Below are positions 10,937 to 20,300 of a stretch of DNA of 39,057 nucleotides, in pieces. Both the position numbers and the translations under genes were made by a program. Each line of letters starts with the position of its first letter. Position 1 is the stretch's first letter. The notes under the pieces are model-generated. The model searched no databases. It was not told where the DNA came from and saw nothing but the letters and a program-made list of their open reading frames with translations. The DNA comes from an uncultured Verrucomicrobiota bacterium. GTDB lineage: Bacteria; Verrucomicrobiota; Verrucomicrobiia; Limisphaerales; UBA9464. Where the stretch lies: assembly GCA_903835555.1 (NCBI GenBank), contig CAILNN010000186.1, positions 1 through 39,057 of the forward strand. Reading direction: 5' to 3'.

Positions 10937-11188
10937 TCAACGGTGCCACCCAAGAGTGGTCAAGTAGGAGTTCATGGCCGGGGTATTCGGGCTTAGTCCG
11001 GGACCTGGATCAAAGCCGTTTCCCAGGTGCTCGCGGCGCATGACTTCGACGACCTCCTGGAGCGGGGCCAGTTCCCCCAGGGCACCGTAAAGCGTAAAAA
11101 CAACTCCATCTTGACCTAGAAGGTGCTGAACCCGCTGGGGACCGTTCGTCATCGACGCATGCGACGGAAACAGCGTGGCAGGCGGCCC
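10937..11188 (-). CDS. Possible small or remnant reading frame between esterase and gltB
   Basis: After the esterase stop codon (TAG at 11189-11191) the same frame stays open for 83 codons, with one ATG at 11152 giving 71 residues. The composition (FTLYGALGELAPLQEVVEVM, then GNGFDPGPG) looks more protein-like than the usual shadow frames, which are rich in Arg, Ser and Cys. No family was recognised. It may be a small gene, the tail of a decayed gene, or chance. The rest of the 10735-11188 gap, which separates gltB from the esterase, shows no other gene and no clear promoter. Confidence 0.25.
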   Translation of the reverse strand, partial: GPPATLFPSHASMTNGPQRVQHLLGQDGVVFTLYGALGELAPLQEVVEVMRREHLGNGFDPGPGLSPNTPAMNSYLTTLGWHR

Positions 11189-12094
11189 CTAATCCATCGG
11201 GATGAACCCGCGACTGACAAGCCAGCGCAACGACTCTCGCTGCCACGAGTCCCACATGGGACCTTGATATCCATTCAGACCATGATCACCCGACGGCAAC
11301 TCCAGAAGGCGTCCCTCAACCCCATTCTTCTGTAGGGCTTGATAAAACAGCCGACTGTTTTCAACGGATACCACCCGATCATCTAAGGCATGCGCCAGAA
11401 AGGTCGGCGGCGTGTTGGACGTCACCTGTCGCTCATTGGAAAAGAACTCAATCTCTTCTGGGGTTGGATTCGCACCCAATAAATTCGCCCGAGACCCACC
11501 GTGCCCCTTTTCTCCAAATGAAATGACCGGGTAAATGAGGATGGCGAAGTCCGGACGGCTGCTTTGTCGCTCGATTGAATTCGTCGAGGATGGATTCCCC
11601 AGATCGAAATGGGTTGCGGCGGTGGCCGCGAGGTGGCCACCAGCGGAAAAACCCATGATCCCAACCTGAGCCGGATGAATGCCCCATTCCTTGGCATGCG
11701 TCCGGACCGTGCGGATGGCCTGCTGCGCGTCCAATAAGGGGACCTGCGAACGGCCGTGTGGCAGACGGTACTCGAGCACGACACCGGCTATTCCATGACG
11801 ATTAAGCCAGACGGCGATTCCCGTACCCTCTGCTCCAGTCACCAACCCGCCATACCCGCCTCCCGGACAAATGACCACCGCCGCTCCATTCGGCCTTTCT
11901 GGTCGAATGAGGGTTACAAAGGCAGATTCGTTGGTGAAAATTCCACCGCCCACAGGGGCTGGCCCAGACCACAGTGGGAGCCGTTCTGGAGGGACTGCCG
12001 ATGCCAGAAACCGGCTAAGGGCGATTGCCAACAGCAAACCAAAAGAGGATTGCCCGCGACTGGGAAAACGAAATCGAGCAAAAAGCAACGGCAT
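11189..12094 (-). CDS. Secreted alpha/beta-hydrolase, carbohydrate-esterase-like
   Basis: This 301-residue protein belongs to the BD-FAE/esterase-lipase type often annotated as acetylxylan esterase or dienelactone hydrolase family. The start at 12094 (MPLLFARFRFPSRG) gives a signal peptide with the hydrophobic core FGLLLAIAL; the TTG at 12208 would add an unlikely basic leader. The oxyanion loop is CPGGGYGGL (about 76-83). The nucleophile Ser150 lies in GFSAGG, the acid is in DDRVV near 239, and His271 is in SGDHGLNGY, so the triad is complete. No strong ribosome-binding site is visible. It is probably exported and acts on polysaccharide side-chain esters, by family resemblance only. Confidence 0.85.
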   Translation of the reverse strand: MPLLFARFRFPSRGQSSFGLLLAIALSRFLASAVPPERLPLWSGPAPVGGGIFTNESAFVTLIRPERPNGAAVVICPGGGYGGLVTGAEGTGIAVWLNRHGIAGVVLEYRLPHGRSQVPLLDAQQAIRTVRTHAKEWGIHPAQVGIMGFSAGGHLAATAATHFDLGNPSSTNSIERQSSRPDFAILIYPVISFGEKGHGGSRANLLGANPTPEEIEFFSNERQVTSNTPPTFLAHALDDRVVSVENSRLFYQALQKNGVEGRLLELPSGDHGLNGYQGPMWDSWQRESLRWLVSRGFIPMD

Positions 12095-12239
12095 GTCCGA
12101 GGTTTCAAGAAAACTGTTGCAATGGCACGTCAAAACAAGGTCCTCTTTGCCCCCTACCAGTCGAGGCCGGGCTCTTTGAAAATGGAACGCCGCTGATCGA
12201 GACCCCAATCATCATAAATGTCGTGGAACATCTTGATGC

Positions 12240-12626
12240 CTAACCCCCGAATTCATAAAGGGCCGCTACCTGGCCTGGGAACCACGCTTCAAATTCATGA
12301 TGAGCCACTACCACGGAAACGGGAAGCTCACGCGATGCTTGCCGAACCCGCCCCAGAAGGGACGGCCCGAGTTTGGCCGGACATTTTCCGTCAGAATCCA
12401 GTAATATTAAGATTCCCCCGCTTCCACCCATTTTTCGATTGGCATATTCGACGACACGCTCGAGCTCATTTTTTGAACACAACTTCGATGCCGACTGCCT
12501 GATGACGGGGTCCACATCGATCCTGCCAGCCAACCCCATCGATTGGGTGTAACGCCGAAGAAGTACCGGCACGGCTTCCATTTCACCATGTCCTTCTACA
12601 ATTGCGGCAATACGGACGCGGGACAT
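12240..12626 (-). pseudogene. TOPRIM-like DUF4276-type protein, truncated at the C-terminus
   Basis: The 128 residues start with IAAIVEGHGEMEAVP (Glu11, Glu15) and carry LILLDSDGKCP (Asp77, Asp79), the acidic motifs expected of a TOPRIM-like fold. AHHEFEAWF follows, which in DUF4276 proteins is normally continued by a further conserved segment. Here the frame ends about 11 residues later (stop at 12240-12242), so the protein looks shorter than its family. It starts 5 bases after the stop of a truncated AAA ATPase, and DUF4276 and AAA_21-type ATPases are commonly encoded as neighbours. The pair is likely a decayed nuclease/ATPase module. A functional short protein cannot be excluded. Confidence 0.65.
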
Positions 12627-12631
12627 AACAA

Positions 12632-12979
12632 CTAAAATGCGAATAATTTTTGATCCACCGAGTTCTTGTGTTCCTCCTCATCCGTGGAGATTTGATTCAG
12701 ACGCAATAGCTCGCCAGCAGTGAAAAGATGATCGCGAATGGAGGTGCGACTGGCTTCGTCAACAGGGCCGAGAATGGTCTCGCCTTCTCGGCTGGTCACA
12801 GAGATAATGGATTCCGGTTCGATGTCCTTATCATCCAACAGATCCGGACTATGACTCGTAACAATGACTTGCGTGTGCCGGGAGGCTTCCAGTAAGGCCG
12901 ATCGGAGTATGGCGGCGGCTCCCGGATGGAGTGCCGTTTCGGGTTCCTCAATGCCAACCACTCGTACTCTTCGTCCCAT
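12632..12979 (-). pseudogene. C-terminal fragment of an AAA-family (AAA_21/OLD-like) ATPase
   Basis: The 115 residues hold only the end of an ABC/SMC-like ATPase: Walker B VVGIEEPETALHP (Glu11, Glu12), the H-loop VIVTSHSPDLLD (His43), then SRTSIRDHLFTAGELLRLNQ, a characteristic family ending. The Walker A P-loop and signature region, normally 200 or more residues upstream, are missing. The 425 bases between this ATG and the next gene on the other strand (12980-13404) contain no open frame able to supply them. Short stretches such as VVGNEQSILAPDLGPRM on the minus strand near 13140-13190 may be frameshifted remnants, but that is weak. The upstream break also lacks any recognisable insertion sequence. 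Confidence 0.7.
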
Positions 12980-13404
12980 TTTGTCCCATGAGAAAATTCA
13001 AGGCGCGAAGTTTCAAAGAACACCGCGCGATGCTCATATAAATGTTGAGGACCACCCCCTGGAGAAATACAGAGGATTCGCTCATGTCAGGAAATGCTCG
13101 CGCTCTCAGCCCAAATGGGCAACGTTTTCACGTCCAAATCATACGCGGTCCGAGATCCGGAGCCAAGATAGACTGTTCATTTCCGACGACGCTCCCGAAA
13201 GGTATTTGTCCATTATGAGCCCTTTTCCTTTTGGAGAACGTCCCAAGGTGCTCAACTCAAACTACTTTCGGTCAATGGGTTGCGGAAGTGAAAAAATGGT
13301 AGTGACAAATTCGCTTGGTCCTGCTTCTGTCTCATCAAGCCAAAAATTCGCCGCCATGTCCTGGTGGCCTAACTCTGTCGAACTCTGTCGATTTTTCCAA
13401 TCTT
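12980..13404. other. Gene-free stretch with possible decayed ATPase sequence
   Basis: No intact gene is visible here. The stretch separates the truncated ATPase (minus) from the large secreted protein (plus). Part of it may be the frameshifted 5' half of the ATPase gene. The remainder before 13405 should contain the promoter of the secreted protein, but no confident -35/-10 pair could be assigned. Confidence 0.4.
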
Positions 13405-16400
13405 ATGATTGAAAGATATCTTACTCGTTTTCAGCAATCACTCCTATGGATTGGGCTTTTCTGCGCCCTTCTCCTCAATCTTCGCGCCACGACCATCTAT
13501 CAAGGATCAAGCGCCACGTTCGTCGCCTTTGAAGCCGAGGCCTACGCATCGATCACCAATCAGGTAAACCCGGTGAATCAATGGGTGGTTACCAATGAAC
13601 CCCCAGCCAGCAGTGGTGCCGGCTTGTATAACCAAGGCGTTAATCAAACCGCCTATTCGGCTAGTTTTGTCGAATATGCCTTGGTCTTTACCCAACCAGG
13701 CACTTACTCCGTGTACTATCGTTGGCGGGCAGACAAGACTTTCACCGATCGCGACCCGAATTCCGCCAACAGTTTCCGATTGCCAGTCGATTTCGGTGAT
13801 CTCGTCAACGATCCTACCAGCACGAACTTCGTTACCGCATCTGTCAACAATCAGGTCCAGGTCCCAGCCGCTAACAGCTACAATGTCTTCGAAGACAGCC
13901 AAACCTACACAGTGACTCAAGCGGAGGTGGATGCCGGAGTTCCCCTTATCTTCAAGGTCGGATCGCGGGAAGCGGGCATCATTCTGGATCGGTTTGTTTT
14001 GAGCACCAATCCGGGTCTTTCTCAAGGCGACTTCAATGCTCTGCCAAATTCAGACACCGATACTCTGGTGCAAGGGCCTACCGATAGCTTCGTCGCCTTC
14101 CAAGCGGAACGTATTTCCTCCATCCTGCCGGGGACTCCGACCTCCTGGATTGTGACCAATGACGCCACAGCCCTCGGTTCCAAGGCACTCTATCAAGCCG
14201 GAGTTAATCAGACAGCGACGCCAGCCAGCTTTGCCTACTATACTCTTAAGTTTTCCACGCCCGGCACCTACTCGATCTATTATCGATGGCGGGCGGACAA
14301 AACGTTCACGGACCGGGACCCAAATTCCGCGAATAGTTTCCGATTGCCTGTCGATTTCGGCGACCTCCCTGCCGATCCGACAAGCACAAATTTCGTCACC
14401 TCCAGCGTGAATAACCAAGTGGCGGTTCCTGCGGCCAATAGCTATAATGTTTGGGAGGATTCCCAGACCTACACGGTTACCCCTGCTGAAATTGCCGCCG
14501 GTACTCCCCTGATTTTCAAGATTGGCACGCGCGAGGCAGGCATGTTCATCGATCGCTTTGTTTTCAGCACCAATAGCGCCCTTTCAGAGGGGGATTTCAA
14601 TGCACTTCCCGATTCGGGCACAAAGACAGTTCCTCGCGCGTTGGCGGCTGTCGGTTCGGCCACACATGACACCGTCAAAGTGTCATTCGACAAGCCATTG
14701 TCGAGCGCCGCAGCCGATCCCTCCCATTTCAAGATCAGCCGCGGCCTGGCGGTGCTGGGAGCCGTTCTGGACCCAGTTACGGTCAAGGACATCTATTTGA
14801 CCACCGCGCCGCAGACACCGGGAACGAATTACGTCATCACCATCAACGGCATTATCGACGTGACGGGCGGCGTCATCGCTCCCAATTCAACGCTGGCCTT
14901 TACCGCCTGGGCACTATCCGACGGATGGGTCACCCGCGAATTCTATCTGGACGTGAATACCAACAATGCCGGCGGTGGCGTTGCTGACTTACTGGCCGAT
15001 GTCAAGTACCCCAACAGCCCAAATTCCAAGGATATTGCCTATGGATTTCGAATCAATTATGAACCGTCTGGCAACAATTATGGTGCGCGTGTCCGGGCAT
15101 ACTTCAAGCCGCCGACCTCGGGGACTTACATCTTTTACGCTTACAATGACGCCGCTGTGACCGTCAATCTCAGTTCCGACGACACCGAGGCAAATTTGAC
15201 TCAACTATTGGATTCGCCTTCGGTGCAAACTGTCTTTGATCCCTCGGTCAGCGGTACGACACCGCCGCTTGTGGCCGGTCAACGATACCTGCTGGAAGCG
15301 TTATTCCGCCAGGAAACCGGTTCGGCTCTAATGGGGTTGGCTGCGCAACTTCAAAGTGATCCGACCCCACCTGCGCAGCTTCCGGTTCTCGGTGGTTCCT
15401 GGATTTCGACCTGGGTCAATCCCGACGCCGGCGTTATTAGCATCACTCAGCAGCCAATCGATTCCACGGCCCCAGAAGCTGGGCGTGCCACCTTTAGCGT
15501 CGGGGCCTCTACACCGAATCCCCCTCTGTATTACCAATGGCAGTCGAACGGAGTGGATATCCCCAATGCCACCCGGGCAAAATATACCACGCCGGTTCTC
15601 AAGGACACCGACAGTGGCCAGTCCTACGGAGTCATTGTTCGGGCAGCGGGAGCGAGTATCACCAGTCGCCTGGCAAATCTTACGGTGGGACCAAGTGTTC
15701 CATCGCCTCTAGCTCCCTATGTAGGAATTAACTTTGTCGCATCCAGTGCCAATGGGACGGGAGGCGTCAATGGCGGTGCGTTATTCCCGAATGACGTCAC
15801 AGGCGTAGTCCCCCAAGGGAACTTCAATAACGTGGGCACGGGAACTGCAACCGATTTGGCGCTGTCGGACAGCGACGGCAACCCAACCCCGGTTACGCTC
15901 AACTACTCGAACCTGTCGCTGGTCACCACCGGTGCTGGCAATGACGATGCTGAACACGCCCTTTTCCAAAGCTATCTGCATAGTGGCAATCAACCGCTTG
16001 CCATCAGCCTTAACAATGTTCCAGCGGTCGGAACCTATTCGGTCATTCTTTACAGCGTTGGTTTTAGCTTTAATGCAACCTATGAGCAGGACGTGAGTTT
16101 GGTGGGCGGAAGTACCTATCCAACGCTCTACGTCCAAGCCCAGGACGCTAATCAATATGCCGCGACCAACGGTTTTCGCCGGATGACCAGCACCGATCCA
16201 TCCAATCGCGGTCCGGTAGGCAACTATGTGCAGTTTGACAATGTCACGCCGGCTTCAGACGGATCATTGTCCATCACCATTACCCCGCAGTCGACCAATA
16301 CCGGTTCCGGGTACCTGCCACCGTTGAACGCCATTCAATTGGTTAAATCGGTCGCGCTGCCTCCCGCTCTCGTACTGGCTCAGCCCACCCTGGGCACCGC

Positions 16401-16947
16401 CGGATTAACTCTGAATTGGAGCGGCGGCAGTGGACCCTTCCTGGTTCAATACAAGGCCGCCCTCACGAGCCCGTGGCTCGATTTGGTCACCACGGCGGAC
16501 CACACGGTCACGATTCCTCCAGCGCTCGGTGCCGCCTTCTATCGTATATGGGACGGTACTTCCAAGTCCGTGCGCCTATTCCGGGCAACCCTCACTCCAA
16601 AACAAGAGGTGCAAACGCCGTCAGTCAATTCGCCTGATGCCAGCGGTGTGGGCTTTTTGAGCCTCCAAGGGGATACGGCCACCTACGTCGTTGAAATGTC
16701 AGGACTCGTCGCTGATGCGATCGCTGCCCACCTGCACGGAGCGGCTCCGACGGGCGTCAATGCGGGTGTCTTTTTCCACCTGTTCCCATCGCCCAATATC
16801 CCACCGGGAACCCGAGCCCTCGTGTTTTCAGGTTCCCAGGTCTTGACGGCCAGCCAAAAAGCAGCGCTGCTGGCAGGACAGACCTACTTCAACGTCCACA
16901 GCAAGACCTATCCGGGCGGTGAATTGCGAGGCCAAGTGTTGCCTTAG
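13405..16947 (+). CDS. Large secreted multidomain surface protein with tandem 190-residue repeats and C-terminal CHRD domain
   Basis: This protein has 1180 residues. The start at 13405 (MIERYLTRFQQSLLWIGLFC) gives a signal peptide; an upstream ATG at 13315 would precede it with unlikely sequence. Two tandem copies of a roughly 190-residue carbohydrate-binding-like module begin with FVAFEAE (residue 39) and FVAFQAE (residue 229). A SwmB/Big-like domain follows (KVSFDKPLSSAAADPSHF), then a PA14-like segment (YFKPPTSGTYIFYAYNDAAV) and an Ig-like domain (YYQWQSNGVDIPNAT). Next is a galactose-binding-like region from about 770 to 970. The CHRD domain spans about 1056-1180 (EVQTPSVNSPDASG, HLHGAAPTGVNAGV, TYPGGELRGQV). 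No catalytic site was recognised; adhesion or glycan binding is inferred. Confidence 0.85.
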   Translation: MIERYLTRFQQSLLWIGLFCALLLNLRATTIYQGSSATFVAFEAEAYASITNQVNPVNQWVVTNEPPASSGAGLYNQGVNQTAYSASFVEYALVFTQPGTYSVYYRWRADKTFTDRDPNSANSFRLPVDFGDLVNDPTSTNFVTASVNNQVQVPAANSYNVFEDSQTYTVTQAEVDAGVPLIFKVGSREAGIILDRFVLSTNPGLSQGDFNALPNSDTDTLVQGPTDSFVAFQAERISSILPGTPTSWIVTNDATALGSKALYQAGVNQTATPASFAYYTLKFSTPGTYSIYYRWRADKTFTDRDPNSANSFRLPVDFGDLPADPTSTNFVTSSVNNQVAVPAANSYNVWEDSQTYTVTPAEIAAGTPLIFKIGTREAGMFIDRFVFSTNSALSEGDFNALPDSGTKTVPRALAAVGSATHDTVKVSFDKPLSSAAADPSHFKISRGLAVLGAVLDPVTVKDIYLTTAPQTPGTNYVITINGIIDVTGGVIAPNSTLAFTAWALSDGWVTREFYLDVNTNNAGGGVADLLADVKYPNSPNSKDIAYGFRINYEPSGNNYGARVRAYFKPPTSGTYIFYAYNDAAVTVNLSSDDTEANLTQLLDSPSVQTVFDPSVSGTTPPLVAGQRYLLEALFRQETGSALMGLAAQLQSDPTPPAQLPVLGGSWISTWVNPDAGVISITQQPIDSTAPEAGRATFSVGASTPNPPLYYQWQSNGVDIPNATRAKYTTPVLKDTDSGQSYGVIVRAAGASITSRLANLTVGPSVPSPLAPYVGINFVASSANGTGGVNGGALFPNDVTGVVPQGNFNNVGTGTATDLALSDSDGNPTPVTLNYSNLSLVTTGAGNDDAEHALFQSYLHSGNQPLAISLNNVPAVGTYSVILYSVGFSFNATYEQDVSLVGGSTYPTLYVQAQDANQYAATNGFRRMTSTDPSNRGPVGNYVQFDNVTPASDGSLSITITPQSTNTGSGYLPPLNAIQLVKSVALPPALVLAQPTLGTAGLTLNWSGGSGPFLVQYKAALTSPWLDLVTTADHTVTIPPALGAAFYRIWDGTSKSVRLFRATLTPKQEVQTPSVNSPDASGVGFLSLQGDTATYVVEMSGLVADAIAAHLHGAAPTGVNAGVFFHLFPSPNIPPGTRALVFSGSQVLTASQKAALLAGQTYFNVHSKTYPGGELRGQVLP
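13519..14625 (+). repeat. Two tandem intragenic repeats, 570-base period
   Basis: The first unit starts at 13519 and the second at 14089, exactly 570 bases (190 codons) later. Within each, the stretch from YYRWRADKTFTDRDPNS to SFRLPVDFGDL and on through PAANSYNV and EDSQTYTVT is almost unchanged at protein level, while many third-codon positions differ. This points to an older duplication kept by selection on the protein. Confidence 0.85.
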
Positions 16948-17311
16948 ACCCAGAAATCCCGTCCTCGCGCATCCAACGATGGCGAGGACGGAAAAACCCA
17001 GCCCAAACTAGAAGCGGTGTCTCGCCGCTTTCCCTCAGTAGGCCCGTGCTTGCGGGCCTACCCCGGGTAAGGGTTACAGATTCATTCAACCCAACTGGAC
17101 TGAGGCAGTGTCGGGCCCCAACGAGGCCCAATGAGACAGCCCAGGGTAACGCCATGGATTAGGGGCATTAATAGATTTAGCCCTGAAGGGGCGAAATCTT
17201 GGCCATTCACACGCCTTTTCTCATCAGATTTGACCACGTATATTCGCCCTAAGGGAGCCCATTGCGGTTTCCCAAGTGCATTCATTTCAAAAACGCCCTC
17301 ATCAGGTCAGA
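16948..17311. repeat. Intergenic region with four REP-like hairpins
   Basis: This 364-base gap lies between two convergent genes and has no gene. It contains successive perfect or near-perfect inverted repeats: 16959-16968 with 16982-16991 (10 bp); AAGCGG at 17012-17017 with CCGCTT at 17025-17030; 17038-17046 with 17053-17061 (9 bp, loop TGCTTG); and 17173-17178 plus 17180-17183 with 17189-17192 plus 17194-17199, broken by one mismatch. No T-run follows the stems. Their style is that of dispersed palindromic repeats; they may also help end the convergent transcripts. Confidence 0.6.
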
Positions 17312-20300
17312 CTATTCCTTCGCTGCCCGTAACTCCTCCACCGACCATGGTTCGCTTCGTCCGGCTGTCGCAGCTCGCGCCTTCCGGACGGTCTCAACCG
17401 ATACCTCCCCGGAAATTCCACCGAACGTCTTCCGCACATAACTCAAAACCGCCGCGATTTGCTCGTCCTCCAGCCCAGCCATCGACGGCATCGGAACGGC
17501 ATCGCCTCCGCCATAAATTCGTCCATCGACTTGAATCGGCCCATTTAATCCGAGCAGGAGGATTCGAGCCAATTGCGCCGCATCCCCTTTAACCCATTCA
17601 CTTCCAACGAGCGGAGGATAAACCCCGGGTAACCCACGTCCTTCCGGTTGGTGACACGGCAGACACGCCATTTCATACAGAGATTGGCCGGGTGACACGG
17701 AGATTGAGTCGCGCCGGGCGAGCGCCCGTAGGTATTCCGTTTGTATACCGCTGCCCGGCAGCTTCAAAGCACCGGCGGCAAAGGGACCCGCCCAGCGCGG
17801 ATGCTGCGCCCGCACGCTCTGCCGAATGGCATAATCGAGAAAGCGGTCGTGTGGATGTTCCAAGGCCTCGGTGGCGATCAGCACAGCTTCCACCTGCGGC
17901 AAATAGGTCGATGCCACCACCGCTTCCAGGCGCACCCGTGGATGTTGGTCTCGGACCGCACCACCCAACAAAGCCAGGGCATTCGTCAGCTTGTCCCCCC
18001 ACTGACCTACCACCCGCGCCCCATAAGCCCGCACGCGAAAGTCATTCGCCGCCAGCAATCGATTAAGCAATTCCAGACGCACTGTCTCGTGCGCCTCATA
18101 GACGCCCGTGACTTCCAACAACAAACGCTCAAACTCCGGCGTGTTCTGATCCAGCGCCGCTACCCACGCATCGGCCGCCGCCAAAACCTCCGCCCGATTC
18201 CCGTCAAACAGCAAACGCTTCGCCTGCGCTCGAATCCACCGTTCCGGCGAACGCAATTGATTCATCAACTCCGCCGGCCTCATCGATGCCAGATTGGGTA
18301 TCTTGACCGCTGGCCGGTTCTTGGCGGTGACTCGCCAGATACGCCCGTGGCTCTTGTCCCTTCGAGGATCGGCATAGCTGGCCTGATAATGCCCAATCAC
18401 CGGATTAAACCAATCGGCCAGGTAAATGGCTCCGTCCGGCCCCACGCTCACATCCACCGGGCGAAATGAAGTCGACGACGATCGAATCAGTTTCGGTAAT
18501 TGAGTTGTTCTAAAGCCCGAGCCGTCGTCTTGGAATCGGTGAAGCTCCACCACCGCGCCAAAATAGCCGCCAATCACGGCGCACCCTTGGATTTCGTCCG
18601 GCAGCCCCTTCGTTCCAATGATATCCAACGAGGTCGACTTAATCTCCGTATCGAAAAGCGCTCCCACGGAATGATATTGCTCGGGTGAATTGGCATAAGA
18701 GACATCCGCCGAAGTCGCCGACCCGCTGCCCAATGGGTTCGCCCCACGCACCATCCCGGGAACTGTCCAATAGCCCTGCGGACGATCGCCTGACTTGTGA
18801 AAAACCTGACCGTAATCATCAAAAGCCACCCCCCAGCAATTGGCCCCCGCCATTCCACCTCCGAAAAAACCGTCCAGCCGCAACGTTCGGGGACGCATCC
18901 GCCAGACTCCCGCCCGGTCCAGGCGGGCGATCCCCCATGGAGTTTCAATTCTGGAAAAGGCGTGTAGCCCTTGGGTAAACCACAGGCTTCCGTCCGGTCC
19001 GTGGCAGATGGAATTCACCAGTTGATGCGTATCTCCGATGCCAAATCCGGAAAACACCACCCGTCGGCTGTCCGCCTTCCCATCGCCATCCGTGTCCTTC
19101 AAATGGAGAATCTGATCAAAATCACAGACATAAAGACCGCCATCACCCGGCTCCAAGCCCTGAACCATGGTTAAGCCCTCGGCAAATCGAACCACTCGAT
19201 CCGCCTTTCCGTCCCCATTCGTATCCTCCAGTCGTAGAATGTAATCAGACGGGGGAACTGATGCGCGAGTTTGTGGATAGGTCGGCGAACATGCCACATA
19301 AAGTCGCCCACGCTCATCCCAAGCAATCTGCGTCGGCTTCACCAACCCGTCGCGCTCCGAGGCAAACAGATGAACCTCATAGCCATCAGCCACCGAAAAA
19401 GTCGCTAACTCTCCTTCAGGCGAAAGGGCCGCCGCGCTTTCAACGACCGACGCCACTTCCTTTTTGCTGGCGACCGCTGACTTGCCTTGGATGACCGCGC
19501 CAATCTCAGCGTCCTCCGCCTCCAAATCGGCGCGGTGGCTCTCCAGCGACTGCTGCAGCGACGGTTCCCGTCCCACCCCTTTTCCAAACGGCTGGGAAAT
19601 GCGATCGCCATAAGCAAACGACCAGTTGGCTGGACGCCAGCAGTCGTACCAAACCCGATTCTTTTCAACAATGGCCCGGTGCAACGAATCTCCTGCCACC
19701 GACTGGGCAATCGAAACACCCAACTGGCGACCTATTTCCTCACCAATGGTCCGAAGCCCGGCTTCATTTAAATGAATGCCATCATCCGTAAGTCGCGGTG
19801 CAGTGCTCGGGCGGTGCGAAAATGGATCCAAAAGATCGATGAAGACGGCCCCACGCTGAACCGCGATCCCCCGGATAGCCGAAACATAGGCGGCGACATC
19901 CGAATTACGAAGCGTCAAGTCAGGCGCATCCGATGCCAACGGACGCTCAAACGGCATCGGCGAGACAATCACCAATCGCCGCGTGCGGGCAGCAAACTGG
20001 TCCAGCAATCGATGGTAGGCGGACGTGAATTCCGGTAAACGTCCCGTTCCATCCAGAGCCTCCATCTGACCATACTGCGCAACCACCACGGTCGCCCCTA
20101 CTCGTTCCAACTGGGCCGTCCAGGAGCCAAAATTCAAATCACGCCACTGCTCGTAGACCGTGTCCGCTTCCCATGCCATGGGCCGAAACTTTGGACGTTG
20201 CGCGGAAAAGGCGGGGGCCAAGACCGATTCAATCTCCCCGGCCTTTTGATCCCGCACGAAATTCTCCTGCCCGATCACGGCAACCACATCACCAGGATTA

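Noticed and set aside
12154-12231. A 25-codon minus-strand frame (MFHDIYDDWGLDQRRS and on) between the TOPRIM-like gene and the esterase
   Set aside because: It looks protein-like but is too short, lacks a ribosome-binding site and matches nothing recognised; it may be residue of the truncated gene.
12864-13412. A 182-residue plus-strand frame
   Set aside because: It is antisense to the ATPase fragment carrying Walker B and H-loop motifs, and shows no recognisable domain.
16959-16991. Rho-independent terminator for the large surface protein
   Set aside because: The 10-bp stem is perfect but is followed by A-rich, not T-rich, sequence on the plus strand.
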